In this document: positions 10,682-21,258 of the stretch, in pieces
Layout of the letters: each line of letters begins with the position of its first letter
Numbering within the stretch: the stretch's first letter is position 1
Assembly: GCF_032362555.1 (NCBI RefSeq)
Contig: NC_083529.1
Span: 1,240,001 to 1,304,000, forward strand
From: Amyelois transitella
Lineage: Eukaryota > Arthropoda > Insecta > Lepidoptera > Pyralidae
Direction of reading: 5' to 3'
Length of the DNA: 64,000 nt
Notes under the pieces: model-generated
Seen by the model: the letters and a program-made list of their open reading frames with translations, nothing else
Told to the model about the DNA's origin: nothing
Databases searched by the model: none
Made by a program: the position numbers and the translations under genes

Positions 10682-10796
10682 TACATACATACCAACACGC
10701 CTTTTTCCCACTGGGGTAGGCAGAGACTATGGGTTTCCACTTGGTACGATCCTTACAGACCTCTCCCGCTTCCTCCACACTCATTACTCTTTTCAT
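10682..10796 (-). repeat. LINE-L 3' end fragment
   Basis: CATACATACCAACACGCC, then GGGGTAGGCAGAGACTA and TCCACTTGGTACGATCC. This matches the 3' end of LINE-L on the - strand. From 10797 to 11126 I see AT-rich sequence only. Confidence 0.7.
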
Positions 10797-11126
10797 TATT
10801 TTTGTATGTACTATGCAGTAAAGTAATTTTAAAAGATTACTAGGTGTTTAAAAATAACCTTCAATTGTATTTCATAATTACAAAACTACATATAAATGAT
10901 CTATGTACTTCGATAAACATTTATGCATGGGACATTTTGAGATCAAGGATTTTATTTCTGCAATTGTAATAACTTTGCCGTGTTGATTAGAGCGTGGTAA
11001 AATATCATGACGTCAATTCAATGCTCTTTACAAAAGATCCAATGATTCCCTTGATAGATTTTTACGATATCTGCAAGAGAGACTAATATAGAAATAGAAG
11101 ATATACAGATATCGTAAAAATCTTTA

Positions 11127-11389
11127 CGTACATACATACATATGGTCACGTCTATATGTCATGCGGGGTAGACAGAGCCAACAGTCTTGAAAAGACTGAA
11201 TGGCCACGTTCAGCTATTTGGCTTAATGATAGAATTGAGATTCAAATAGTGACAGGTTGCTAGCCCATCGCCCAAAAAAGAATCCCAAGTTAATAAGCCT
11301 ATCCCTTAGTCGCCTTTTACGACATCCATGGGAAAGCGATGGAGTGGTCCTATTCATTTTTTACATTGGTGCCGGGAACCACACGGCAC
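11127..11389 (-). repeat. SINE-A copy, full length
   Basis: CATACATACATATGGTCACG to GTGCCGGGAACCACACGGCAC. TACGT at both borders may be a short target duplication. Confidence 0.9.
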
Positions 11390-11687
11390 TACGTTCAAAG
11401 TCACATCCTTAAAAGGATGATGACTTTTCATCCTTAATCAAATTAACACCTAATGTATGTTTGTATGCGCACGATTCAGTCAAGGCATGGCGCCGACACT
11501 AACATTATTCACTAACATACAGACATACAGACAATGTTACTGGTTACCAATATAAACGGACAGACAAAATAAGCAAATGTATTCTCAGTGAAAGTCGTTC
11601 GCATCCAAAGGGCTGTATATGAGTAACAATTATTTTGTAGAGCGCGTTGTTATTCCGGTATGATCTTCCAAACCGATGCAAACATAC

Positions 11688-12137
11688 ATTCCCGGCACCA
11701 GTACAGAAAAGAATAAGACCACTCCATCCATTTCCCATGTCGTAAAAGGCGACTGAGGGATAGGCTTACAAACTTGGAATTCTTTTTTAGGCGATGGGTT
11801 AGCAACCTATCACTATTTAAATCTCAATTCTATCATTAAGCCAAAAAGATGAGTGGACCTATCAGTCTTTTCAAGACTGTTGGCTCTGTCTACCCCGCAA
11901 GGGATATAGACGTGATTATTTGAATGTATGTTTGTATACATATGTTCAATGCGTGAGAAGTTTAAGACACGGTCAGCGAGTTCATAATTCCGATATCCTG
12001 TTTTTATTGTTCCCTTTGGACGCCTTTCAGAATTCAACTGAAGACTAGTTCGTAAAATTAGTCATAAAACAAGTCTTTTCAAGACTGTTAGCTCTGTTTA
12101 CCCCACAAGGGATATAGACGTGACCATATGTATGTAA
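11688..12137 (+). repeat. SINE-A plus a 130-bp unit (repeat E) and a SINE-A tail
   Basis: SINE-A (11688-11938) is followed by ATACATATGTTCAATGCGTG ... TAGTCATAAAACAAGT (repeat E, 11939-12072), then a SINE-A tail fragment (12073-12137). The same order of SINE-A and repeat E recurs at 21851-22245, so the two were copied together. Confidence 0.75.
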
Positions 12138-12200
12138 TACCTTAGGGTAGGGAACCTTTCGTGCGCGAGTCCGAATCGCACTTGGCCGGTTTTTCTTCCT

Positions 12201-12247
12201 ACCATAGAGTATGATAATACACACTCTATATTATCATACTCTATGGT
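12201..12247. repeat. 19-bp perfect inverted repeat
   Basis: ACCATAGAGTATGATAATA at 12201-12219 and its reverse complement at 12229-12247, with a 9-base loop. The function is not recognised. Confidence 0.9.
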
Positions 12248-12414
12248 CCTATTTCTTTTGATTTGAGAGTTGTCGGTAGTGGGAGGTTCTCATATCGATT
12301 GTTCGTCACTTGTACAATGTGACAAGATGAACCATTTTGTAACCAATAGTAACAATGTGAAATAAAACTTTCATTCTATAATTATTCTTAAATTCGTATA
12401 AAATCCTTTACTTT

Positions 12415-12669
12415 GACGGCCTCTGTGGCGCAGCGGTAGTACGCTTGTCTGTGACACCGGAGGTCTCGGATTCGAATCCCGGCCAGGGCATGATGAGAAA
12501 AGAACTTTTTCTGATTGGCCTGGGTCTTGGATGTTTATCTATATAAGTATTTATTATAAAATATAGTATCGTTGAGTTAGTATCTCGTAACACAAGTCTC
12601 GAACTTACTTAACTTACTCTAGGCTAACTCAATCAGTGTAATTTGTCCCGTATATATTTATTTATATTT
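12415..12669 (+). repeat. SINE-B copy (tRNA-headed SINE), near full length
   Basis: It starts GACGGCCTCTGTGGCGCAGC with A-box-like GCAGCGGTAGTACGC and B-box ATTCGAATCCC, then a body with TTGGATGTTTATCTATATAAG and GAGTTAGTATCTCGTAACAC. It mirrors the copy at 2325-2571. Confidence 0.8.
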
Positions 12670-12805
12670 ACTTTAAAATCCGGTGCAATCCATACTTCAC
12701 GATACAGATGTCTTTGACATCATAACCTCTGAACCGAATTCAATGAAATTTTGCATACATATTGAGAAGAGAAAAAGTACTTTTCACGCGGGCGGAGCGG
12801 GACTA

Positions 12806-12977
12806 ACTTGGGATTCTTCTTTTAGGCAATAGGGTAGCGACCTGTCACTATTTGAATCTCAATTCTATCATTAAGCCAAACAGGTGAACGTGGCTTACCA
12901 GTCTTTTCAAGATTGTTGGCTCTGTCTACCCCGCAAGGGATATAGACGTGATCATATGTATATGTATGTATGTCTGT
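12806..12977 (+). repeat. SINE-A copy, head-truncated
   Basis: It starts at ACTTGGGATTCTTCTTTTAGG and ends ATATGTATATGTATGTATG. Confidence 0.8.
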
Positions 12978-13388
12978 AATGTTAAATAGAAATAAATATT
13001 TTAAACCTATGTCCATTGGTTACATAATACACATTTATCGTGATCAAGAACCAAATAAATCAAACAGGTTTCAAATTTAGTATCTCGACTTAACCACATC
13101 AGACGGAGAACAAAAAACCTGAGAAAAAATTAACACAAAAACACAAAAACACTTCTACAATATATAATTATATTTTATATACGTTAATTTTCGTTCTCAA
13201 AACCACAGACAAACGGCATAGATTTATATTTTACAGAAACCGCAAAGAGTATTAACGTTGCTATGTACATATATTGTGGTCAACTAGTTTGAGCATTATT
13301 ACAAATGACTAACTGTTATCCGCGACTTTGTCCGTGCGACGAAATTAATATAAACTTACCCAAACTTTAAAGGAGATTAGTTCATTTT

Positions 13389-13710
13389 ATAGATAGAAAG
13401 ATACATAGATAGATAGACTCTTTATTGCACCATAAGAAAAAGAAATTATACTTACTTACACAAATTTTCAAGTGGATTACTTCAATAGATATTGCGTTAA
13501 GAGAAAACGAATAAACAAACTTACTTCTGCATTTATAATATTAGTTTGGTTTGGGATTATTGTGATTTATCCATTGCGGGGTAGACGGAGCCAACAGTCT
13601 CGATAAGACTAAAAGGCCACGTTCATCTACATATATGGCTTTTATGATGGAATTGAGATTCAAATAGTGACAGGTTGCTAGCTTATCTCCTACAAGAACG
13701 ATCCCACGTA
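13389..13710 (-). repeat. (CTAT)n-tailed retroposon end and a SINE-A fragment
   Basis: 13389-13445 carries ATAGATAGATAGACTCTTTATTGCACC, as at 7881. 13568-13710 is a diverged SINE-A fragment on the - strand. Between and after them (12978-13388, 13711-14246) the sequence is AT-rich, with one copy of the GTTGGATTTGCGAAAACCCTG repeat at about 13775. Confidence 0.6.
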
Positions 13711-14246
13711 TAATTAGGAGTCTGGAGAAGAATATATGGGTACCTTTCATCCCGGTAAAAATTATAGTTCCCGTTGGATTTGCGAAAACCCTGAATTCTT
13801 TGGTAGGTGGCGCTAAATTGGTCGCTTTTTGTAACTAAGTGGCGTTTAATTCGTTGCCTTTTATAAGTGGCGTTAAAATAACGCAAGTGAAGCTGCTTAA
13901 AACTAGTTAAATAATATTTATGCTTATTACTTATTAATGCATTGAGCCATTACTTACCGCTTTACTAAAAGGATATATAAATATATTAGTATGTTCACGT
14001 TTCATCGCAAAATCCACAGCAAAAACATACATTAAAGATATCTCCTTTGATCTACCACAAGCGCAGACGCATTTCAATTTGTTTCATATATATTTTATGG
14101 CTACTGCAATCATCATTACCACATTTTGCGCAATTTTGCGTAAAATCAACATAATAACTTAAGTGGCGCTATTAATATAGGGATATTTCTATCCCGAGGC
14201 ATGAAAGGGCCGGATAAATGTTTCTTTTTTGTGTGTTTTTATTGAT

Positions 14247-14493
14247 GCCGTGTGGTTCCCGGCACCAATACAAAAAAGAATAGAACCACTCCATCTCTTT
14301 CCCACGGATGTCGTATAAGGCGACTAATGGATTGGTTTATAAACTTGGGATTCTTCTTTTAGGCGATGGGCTAGCAACCTGTCACTATTAGAATCTCAAT
14401 ACTATCAATAAGCCAAACATCTGTACCATCTGTGTATGTGTTGGCTCTGTCTACCCCGCAAGAGATATAGACGTGATTATATGTATGTATGTA
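14247..14493 (+). repeat. SINE-A copy, full length
   Basis: GCCGTGTGGTTCCCGGCACC to GTGATTATATGTATGTATG. TTTTATT flanks both sides as a possible short target duplication. Confidence 0.9.
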
Positions 14494-14784
14494 CTTTTAT
14501 TATATCGCTTCACTTTGGCATACATTTTCGTTTTATTTATTACGTAAGACTAGGTGCGCCCTGGGCCCTGGATATTTATTTTTAATGTGGAAGTTTGTTT
14601 GTTTATCTGTCTTTTACGTCGAAACCTCTGAACTGATATCAATGAAAACTTTGGAGTGGATTACCACACTATTTGTCTGACAATTTTCATGACTTGAATT
14701 GACTTTTGTAAGCGATTTTGGAGATTTAAGCACTAAATAGATAAAGTGAAAACGTTACGAGCAAACTTACTATCTATTTAATAA

Positions 14785-15050
14785 CTAGCTGTGCCCGCGA
14801 CTTCGTCCGCGTGGAATAGTTATTTTAGGCATCATTGAAGCCCTCAAAGATGAATTATCCCCATATTTTTCACATTTTCCATTATTTATTCGCTCCTAAT
14901 AGTTGCAGCGTGATGTTTTAATACAAAATAAATGGTCGTTAAATGGTCTATTCAAAACAAAGATAATTTTTCAATTCGAACCAGTATTTCCTGAGATAAG
15001 CGCGTTCAAACAAACATACATACTCTTCAACTTTATAATATTAGTATAGA
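14785..15050 (-). mobile_element. Lep1-like non-autonomous Helitron
   Basis: Read on the - strand it starts TCTATACTAATATTATAAAG and ends with a GCGGACGAAGTCGC hairpin, GGGCACAGCTAG. TC start, hairpin and CTAG end are Helitron hallmarks, and no protein is encoded. Confidence 0.8.
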
Positions 15051-15354
15051 TTTGAGATGAAATTGAATCTAAAATTCGATGGGTTTAAATCAAAATTGAT
15101 TTCAATACAATTTGCTTTCCCAAGTTGTAATCGGTAAAAGCATATCGGGACGCAAATAAATCTCACTGACCGAGTTAGTCAGTTCCAGCTAGTCAAGAAA
15201 GCTATTCATATCGATTTATAATCGGTTTAATAAGCTGATTATGTTACTGTATTGACTAAGGTTTAAATCTCAAACATTTGGCTATTATATAATGAATTTC
15301 TTTATAACAAAGCGAACCGTAATTTAAGTCTATATAAACTTTCAAAATATACGA

Positions 15355-15500
15355 GTACATACATACATAAAATCACGCTTCTTTCCCGAAGGGGTAGGCA
15401 GAGACTACCTCTTTCCACTTGCCACGATCTCTGCATACTTCCTTCGTTTCATCCACATTCATAACTCTCTTCATGCAAGCTAGTCGGTTTCGGGTACTCT
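15355..15500 (-). repeat. LINE-L 3' end fragment
   Basis: CATACATACATAAAATCACG, GGGGTAGGCAGAGACTACC, then GGTTTCGGGTACTCT. On the - strand this reads into the codons for a ...VSAYPSG... C-terminus. 5' truncated. Confidence 0.8.
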
Positions 15501-15513
15501 AATAATATCTATA

Positions 15514-16348
15514 TCTATACTAATATTATAAAGCTGAAGAGTTTGTTTTGTTTGTTTGTTTAAACGCGCTAATCTCAGAAACTACTGAACCGATTTGAAT
15601 AATTCTTTCACTGTTAGATAGTCTATTTATCGAGGAAGGCTATAGGCTACATTTTATCCCGGATTCCCTACGGGAAACGTCAACAATGCAGGTGAAAGTT
15701 GAATGAGTCGGCCATCTGCGAGCTTTCCACGCGAACGCTGCGCAAACCAACAAAGATATAGTAAAACAATGTACTAAAGATGTGAAGTACTCATTTTTTG
15801 CCACAAAAAAGTCCGCGAGAGCATATATCTATCTCTTAAGGTTTACTTACAATAACCACTTTTATGTTCATTTTTTAAGATTATTTTTTCATTATAAACA
15901 TAAGTTATTTTGAAACCAATTTTCTTTAATTCAATATTAATCCTTATCCAAATAAATATGTTTATTACTTTCGGCTTTTCATGTAGACTAAAATTGCCAT
16001 TTACAGTAAATAAGTCGTACGAATAGGTTTTGAGATATAGTCGTTATAAGCAATTTGCACCGAAACATTTAATACGGCGAACCAGCGTTCTTTCTAATAC
16101 GCGTGACCGCACTACGCGTAGTAAAAAAAGTAAAGTATCAGCCTATAAGATCCCACTACTGGGCAAAGGCCTCTCATCTCACTATATACGGTCTCCGTTC
16201 CGTCGCGGGTAATGATGTGGGCCAAGTCGTCGCCAAGTCGCATAACAATTAGCAGCTATAATTGATAAAGCCGCGGAGGATGTTTGCAAAAATAAATATG
16301 ATGCCCAAAATAACTATTCCACGCGGACGAAGTCGCGGGCACAGCTAG
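15514..16348 (+). mobile_element. Lep1-like Helitron with larger interior (835 bp)
   Basis: It starts TCTATACTAATATTATAAAG and ends GCGGACGAAGTCGCGGGC, ACAGCTAG. The middle (about 15690-16290) is unlike other copies. It contains a CCCACTACTGGGCAAAGGCC motif at about 16148, shared with other lepidopteran repeats, so it probably acquired extra sequence. Confidence 0.65.
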
Positions 16349-16526
16349 TCATTATGATAATTTTTTAAATCATAGTGTTGATCTATAAATAATGTGTTCT
16401 ATACATCATTTCACAGACGGATATAGCAAAGTCAAACAGATTGAGCCATCTCCAAAATAACTTACCGTCCAAAAACTTCGAACCTCCAGAATTTTATGAT
16501 GATCCACACATATATATTTATCTTTA

Positions 16527-16736
16527 GACCTAGACGAACGTATCTTGATCAAATTAAGGACGTCCTGGTAAAGGGTCAGGTCAATACTACCAGAAACCGC
16601 CGAGCTTGCATGAAGAGAGTTATGATGTGGATGAAGCGAAGGAAGTATGCAGAGATCGTGGCAAGTGGAATGAGGTAGTCTCTGCCCACCCCTCCGGGAA
16701 AGAGGCGTGATTTTATGTATGTATGTATGTATATAT
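16527..16736 (+). repeat. LINE-L 3' end with intact tail
   Basis: The + strand encodes RRTYLDQIKDVLVKGQVNTTRN, shifted by small indels into RRACMKRV, then ends TCCGGGAAAGAGGCGTGATT and TATGTATGTATG. It shows the LINE-L tail in sense orientation. Confidence 0.8.
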
Positions 16737-16959
16737 TTATCTTCATGTGACATCAGGAGTCGGAATTCGATACGTTATTGGAAAATCGTGCCAATATCGG
16801 ATATCTGTCGGGTATTCCCCGCTATAGCGCTGTCAGTCAACAGTTTTTATTTCAGACAGAATACAAAAGGTCTGTCTATTTTGGTACGGATTAAGACTGA
16901 GATGTGCTTCAAATGGAGTATAGGATTTTTATCGTGAATGTGTTTAATGATTACATATG

Positions 16960-17107
16960 TACAAATAGTGACAGATTGCTAGCCCATCGCCTAAAAAAGA
17001 ATCCCAAGTTTGTAAGCCTATCCCGTAGTCGCCTTTTACGACATCCATGGGAAAGAGATGGAGTGGTCCTATTCTTTTTTGTATTGGTGCCGGGAACCAC
17101 ACGGCAC
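16960..17107 (-). repeat. SINE-A head half
   Basis: Body from AATAGTGACAGATTGC to head GTGCCGGGAACCACACGGCAC. The tail half is missing. Confidence 0.85.
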
Positions 17108-17393
17108 AGCATTGGTTAATTTAGTGGTATGTTTTGACGCCCGAAGATTGATGGCTGAAAGGTATTTGGGTGAATAAGATTTAATGCTCATTGTCTTTGT
17201 TAATTTTATACTTAACAACTGTTTGGTTAAGATATCTGTTTGTTTATACGCTTTTAAACTTACGCAAATGTAACAGATTTATGTTTTGAGAGCTACCGGG
17301 TAACTAAAGTCGGGCTGCGTTTAACTATCTTCAAATTAATCTGTTATCTGTTCATTCAGACGTGCGAGCTGAACAAACAGACACACTCCTTCA

Positions 17394-17658
17394 TCTATAC
17401 TAATATTTTAAAGCTGAAAGTTTGTTTGTTTGTTTGTTTGAACGCGCTAATCTCAGGAACTACTGGTTCGAATTGAAAAATTCTTTTTGTGTTGAATATA
17501 CCATTTATCGAGGAAGGCTTAAGGCTATATAACATCACGCTGCAAGTATAAGGAGCTAAGAAATAATGGGAAATGTGAAAAAAACGGGGAAAATAATTCA
17601 TGCTTGAGGGCTTCAATGATGCCCATAACAACTATTCCACGCGGACAAAGTCGCGTAG
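17394..17658 (+). mobile_element. Lep1-like non-autonomous Helitron, variant 3' end
   Basis: It starts TCTATACTAATATTTTAAAG. The 3' hairpin GCGGACAAAGTCGC is present, but the final GGGCACAGCTAG is replaced by GTAG. Confidence 0.75.
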
Positions 17659-17689
17659 TGAAATATTTTTTGGTTTCACAACGTTGGTT

Positions 17690-17880
17690 GAAGTCAAATA
17701 AATTAATTAAAACTAAGTTTACTGCCGCATCCCAAGCGTCAGTGCAGTAGAAGCGGTAACAAACTGCACTGCAGCATGTTCCTCAACAACGTCAACCTCA
17801 TAACCATCCAAACTTAGAATAGAAATGTGGACGAGAGAATACATTGTTGTGATTAATTGACCTTTACGAAATTCAAATAA
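17690..17880 (-). repeat. Repeat G (retroposon 3' end)
   Basis: ACTGCCGCATCCCAAGCGTC, AGTAGAAGCGGTAACAAACTGC, ACTGCAGCATG. Copies recur at about 24100, 49676, 56815 and 58639. The 58639 copy, in sense, ends GAATAAAAATTTTGAATTTG, which suggests a non-LTR retroposon end. Confidence 0.6.
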
Positions 17881-18006
17881 CAAAAAAATATGGTGCGAAT
17901 CTTATCTAGTCTATAGAAATGAAACAAACAAATCATAATGTACTTACTTAAAAAGTTTACTTATGTAATCTAGTCTATAAAAAAAAAAAACAAATATTTA
18001 TATATT

Positions 18007-18268
18007 GCCGTGTGGTTCCCGGCACCACTACAAAAAAGCATAGGACCACTCCATCTCTTTCATATGGATGTCGTAATAGGCGACTAAGGGATAGGCTTAC
18101 AAACTTGGGATTCTTATTTTAGGCGATGGGCTAGCAACCTGTCACTATTTAAATCTCAATTCTATCATTATGCCAAATAGCTGAGCGTGGCCTATCAGTC
18201 TTTTCAAGACTGTTGGCTCTGTCTACCCCACAAGGGATATAGACGTGACCATATGTATGTATGTAGGT
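18007..18268 (+). repeat. SINE-A copy, full length
   Basis: GCCGTGTGGTTCCCGGCACC to ATATGTATGTATGTAGG. Confidence 0.9.
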
Positions 18269-18495
18269 ATATACATAAAAAGTTAACTTAGCCAATTAAA
18301 CAACAAATTCAACTACACGCAGCGTCTCACCGGTTGACAGATTGCATTTCTTATTATATATATAGAACGTCTGTCTGTCCGTCTATTTTCGTTTGTACTC
18401 GGAAAGATCTCACAGATAAACGGGCGTCATCTAGTCTTATAATATATTATACTAATCTTTTGATGTTGATAAAGTTTCATATAATCTCACTGAGT

Positions 18496-18770
18496 GTGTG
18501 GTTCCCGGCAGTGCCGTGTGGTTCCCGGCACCAATATAAACAAGAATAGGACCACTCCATCTCTTTCCCATGGCTGTTGTAAAAGGCGACTAAGGGTTAG
18601 GCTTTTAAACTTGGGAACCTCCTTTAAGGCGACGGGCTAGCGACCTGCCACTGTTTGAATCTCAATTCTATCATTAAGTCTAACAGCTGAACGTGGCCTT
18701 ACAGTCTTTCCAGTTGTTACCTCTGTCTACCCCGCGTGTGATATAGACGTGACTATTATGTACATTATGT
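18496..18770 (+). repeat. SINE-A copy with duplicated head
   Basis: The head occurs twice in tandem: GTGTGGTTCCCGGCA at 18496, then GTGCCGTGTGGTTCCCGGCACC from 18511. The body and a degraded tail follow. The same arrangement is seen at 36898. Confidence 0.85.
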
Positions 18771-19020
18771 ATATTTTTAAACACTAATGATCAAATACAG
18801 TAGCTTAGGTTTAATAAAAGGAGACATGAAAATAATTCCTGTCCTTATTCAATTAGTTTCTTATTCTATAGGCGGAGAAATTAGCTGTTCAGAATGTCTA
18901 ACTAATTAAAAGTAATTAAGTCGCTTCTATAAATTGCTACAAGCTGAATTAATTGCTACATGATTCGAATCTGCGACTTAGTTTGAAGCTTTTGCATCAA
19001 AAAAACATGAATTGATTTAG

Positions 19021-19128
19021 TTATGAATGTTGATGAAGCGAAAGAACTATGCAGGAATCGTGTTTAAGTAGAAAGATGTAGTCTTTGCCTACCCCTTCGG
19101 GCCGGAATCGTGATTATAATATATATGT
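19021..19128 (+). repeat. LINE-L 3' end fragment
   Basis: TTATGAATGTTGATGAAGCG, then GTAGTCTTTGCCTACCCCTTCGG, with a mutated tail. Diverged. Confidence 0.7.
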
Positions 19129-19220
19129 GACACTAAGCAATCGGATTTTGATGTTATTAAGTAAAGATATAGTCAAGGAGTGATATTTTTTATATTATCT
19201 ATCACCGAAAAAAAAATTTA

Positions 19221-19228
19221 GTTTAGTT

Positions 19229-19291
<63 letters not shown>

Positions 19292-19380
19292 TTATATAGT
19301 GATATATATATATATAGATATATATATATATATATATCATTATATAGTGATATATATATATATATAGATATATATATCAC
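19221..19380. repeat. Compound AT microsatellite
   Basis: A long (TA)n run contains two copies of a CATTATATAGTGA interruption (about 19289 and 19338), each followed by more (TA)n with a GATA. It can fold back on itself. A SINE-B fragment on the - strand follows at 19402-19455. Confidence 0.9.
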
Positions 19381-19846
19381 TACATTTTTTTTTTTACACA
19401 TCTATTGAGTTAGCCTCAAAGTAAGTTCGAGACGTGTGTTACGAGATACTAACTCAGATAGATAGATAATGAGGCCGACATACGACATTATATGTTAATA
19501 CTAAATTAATCGTTAAACTATTTCGGTTTATAATCCTTAGTAACAAAGGATTTGCGTTTTTATCGTTTTGTCTCATGTTTTGTAAATGCATTATAGGCGC
19601 GGGCGCCGTCCAGACTGAAAGGAATGTAAATCGATGCGTATGCGCAACAAAACACGAGATTAGGTTATAAACGATCGCGTTGATTGCATTTTTGCGTGCT
19701 AATTAAAAAGAAGCTTTACATCCAACATAAATAATTCGTGCCGTATGGCTCCCAAGACTTAAGAACAGTCGCTTTCGGTATGTCGTAAAAAGCGATTAAG
19801 GGATTAGGTACATTATTTTGTGTAACCTTTATCAAGGTCAAACATG

Positions 19847-20000
19847 GGTAAGGCTCCCTGCAAAAGTTACGGTGGTCATACGTGAATCAACCTTCATGTA
19901 AAAACCTGACTTACCCAATTAGTGTTTATGACTTAAAGGATTATCCCGGGCTCTTTTAGAGAGAGGATGAACTAGGATTAACGCCGGGACAAAATATCAT
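19847..20000 (+). repeat. Diverged SINE-D copy, 3' part
   Basis: GGTAAGGCTCCCTGCAAAAG, GTAAAAACCTGACTTACCC, CCCGGGCTC. Same order as intact SINE-D. Confidence 0.6.
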
Positions 20001-20048
20001 ACCGTTGGGACTGCATAAAAATATTTCTTATTGTATATTATTAAAAAA

Positions 20049-20253
20049 CTAGAGGCCGCCCGCGACTTCGTCCGCATGGAAACCCTATCAATCCCGCGGG
20101 AACTCTGGGATAAAAAGTAGCCTATGTGTTATTCTGGGTCTTCAGCTACCTACATACCAAATTTCATGGTAATCGGTTCAGTAGTTTTTGCGTGAAAGAG
20201 TAACAAACATCCATACATCCATACAAACTTTCGCCTTTATAATAGTAGTAGGA
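20049..20253 (-). mobile_element. Helitron-like non-autonomous element, second family
   Basis: On the - strand it starts TCCTACTACTATTATAAAGG and ends GCGGACGAAGTCGCGGGCGG, CCTCTAG. A sister copy lies on + at 61054. Confidence 0.75.
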
Positions 20254-20348
20254 TACATTTTTAAAGAGAAGACTATAAGTCCTACAAAGCCAAAACTTAA
20301 CTCTTGAATGTAGGATGCGACTGAGATAAATATTTAAGAAGAATTATA

Positions 20349-20609
20349 CATACATACATATAATCACGTCTATATCACTTGCGGGGTAGACAGAGCCAAC
20401 AGTCTTGTAAAGACTGATAGGTCACGTTCAGCTGTTTGGCTTAATGATAGAATTGAGATTCAAATAGTGACAGGTTGCTAGCCCATCACCTAAAAGAAGA
20501 ATCCCAAGTTTATAAGCCTACCCCTTAATCGCCTTTTACGACATCCATGGGAAAGACATGGAGTGCTCCTATTCTTTTTTCTATTGGTGCCGGCAACCAC
20601 ACGGCACAG
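20349..20609 (-). repeat. SINE-A copy with 13-bp target-site duplication, beside a transporter exon
   Basis: AAGAAGAATTATA at 20336-20348 and again at 20610-20622 flanks a full-length copy. It ends 42 bp before the first base of exon 20652. The native sequence from the duplication to the acceptor (including TTTGCTATTTCTTTGTCCTCAG) is preserved. Confidence 0.92.
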
Positions 20610-20651
20610 AAGAAGAATTATAGTTCTAATTTGCTATTTCTTTGTCCTCAG

Positions 20652-20839
20652 GCGCACTAGTGGGCGGTATATTAGGAGGCATGGCGATGAGGTATGGCAG
20701 AAGAACTATTCTTCTGGCAGCTGCGTTGCCGTACACTCTCGCATGGTTGGCTACATCACTCTCCACCAGCGTCAACATGCTGGCTGCGACCTCCTTCTGT
20801 GGTGGTCTACTGGTCTGCTGCATAACTATGATTACCCAG
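20652..20839 (+). CDS. Facilitated trehalose transporter Tret1-like, second exon in window
   Basis: An exon of 188 bp between TTTCTTTGTCCTCAG and the donor GTATAT. Joined in phase 1 to 3429 it encodes GALVGGILGGMAMRYGRRT and then helices 2 to 4, ending CCITMITQ. The RYGRR segment is the conserved loop 2-3 motif (G-R-R) of MFS sugar porters, on the cytoplasmic side. It ends in phase 0 and continues as VYVTEIAVPEIRG in the next exon, the very conserved loop 4-5 of the Tret1 group. No stops or indels are seen. Confidence 0.9.
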
Positions 20840-20889
20840 GTATATTTGTATTTTTAATTTATTTTTACATACATACACATCACTACATA

Positions 20890-21258
20890 GTATAAAACAA
20901 AGTCGCTATTTTAGTCTGTTTGTCTGTATGCTTAAATCTTTAAAATTACGCAACGGATTTGATGCGGTTTTTTGTAACAGGTAGAGTGATTCAAGAGGAA
21001 GGTTTTTATGTATAATAACATTTATAATTTTGCACCTGTGCGAAGTCGGGGCGGGTCGCTAGTTTACATATATATAAGAAGAAAATGACTGACTGACATA
21101 TCAACGTAAAACAAAATGCTGGGTCTAGAAACTTGAAATTTGGCGTGTAGGTTATTTATTCGGTATTCACTGAGAGAGGAATTCTCGAAATTCCCGCGGG
21201 AACGGGAATTATAGTGATTTTTCGTTTTATGCGGGTGGAGCCGCGTGTGTTGCCTAGT
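20890..21258 (+). mobile_element. Two short Helitron-like elements in tandem
   Basis: The first (about 20890-21063) ends GTGCGAAGTCGGGGCGGGTC, GCTAG. The second (about 21075-21258) begins near AAGAAGAAAATGACTGACTG and ends GGGTGGAGCCGCGTGTGTTG, CCTAG. Both have a GC-rich hairpin before CTAG. Start points are approximate. Confidence 0.6.

Larger units (their letters stand above)
3430..20651 (+). other. Intron 1 of the Tret1-like gene (about 17.2 kb)
   Basis: Bounded by GTAAGT at 3430 and TTTCTTTGTCCTCAG ending at 20651. It is filled with SINE-A, SINE-B, SINE-D, LINE-L and Helitron-like copies, a piggyBac remnant and an AT microsatellite, listed separately. No further coding exon that would fit between residues 52 and 53 is seen or needed. 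Confidence 0.85.

Noticed and set aside
16406..16753. Frames with HKITPLSRRGGQRLP or similar on the strand opposite LINE-L
   Set aside because: Antisense translation of the LINE-L 3' end; the real coding direction is the other strand (KGQV...RACMKRV).
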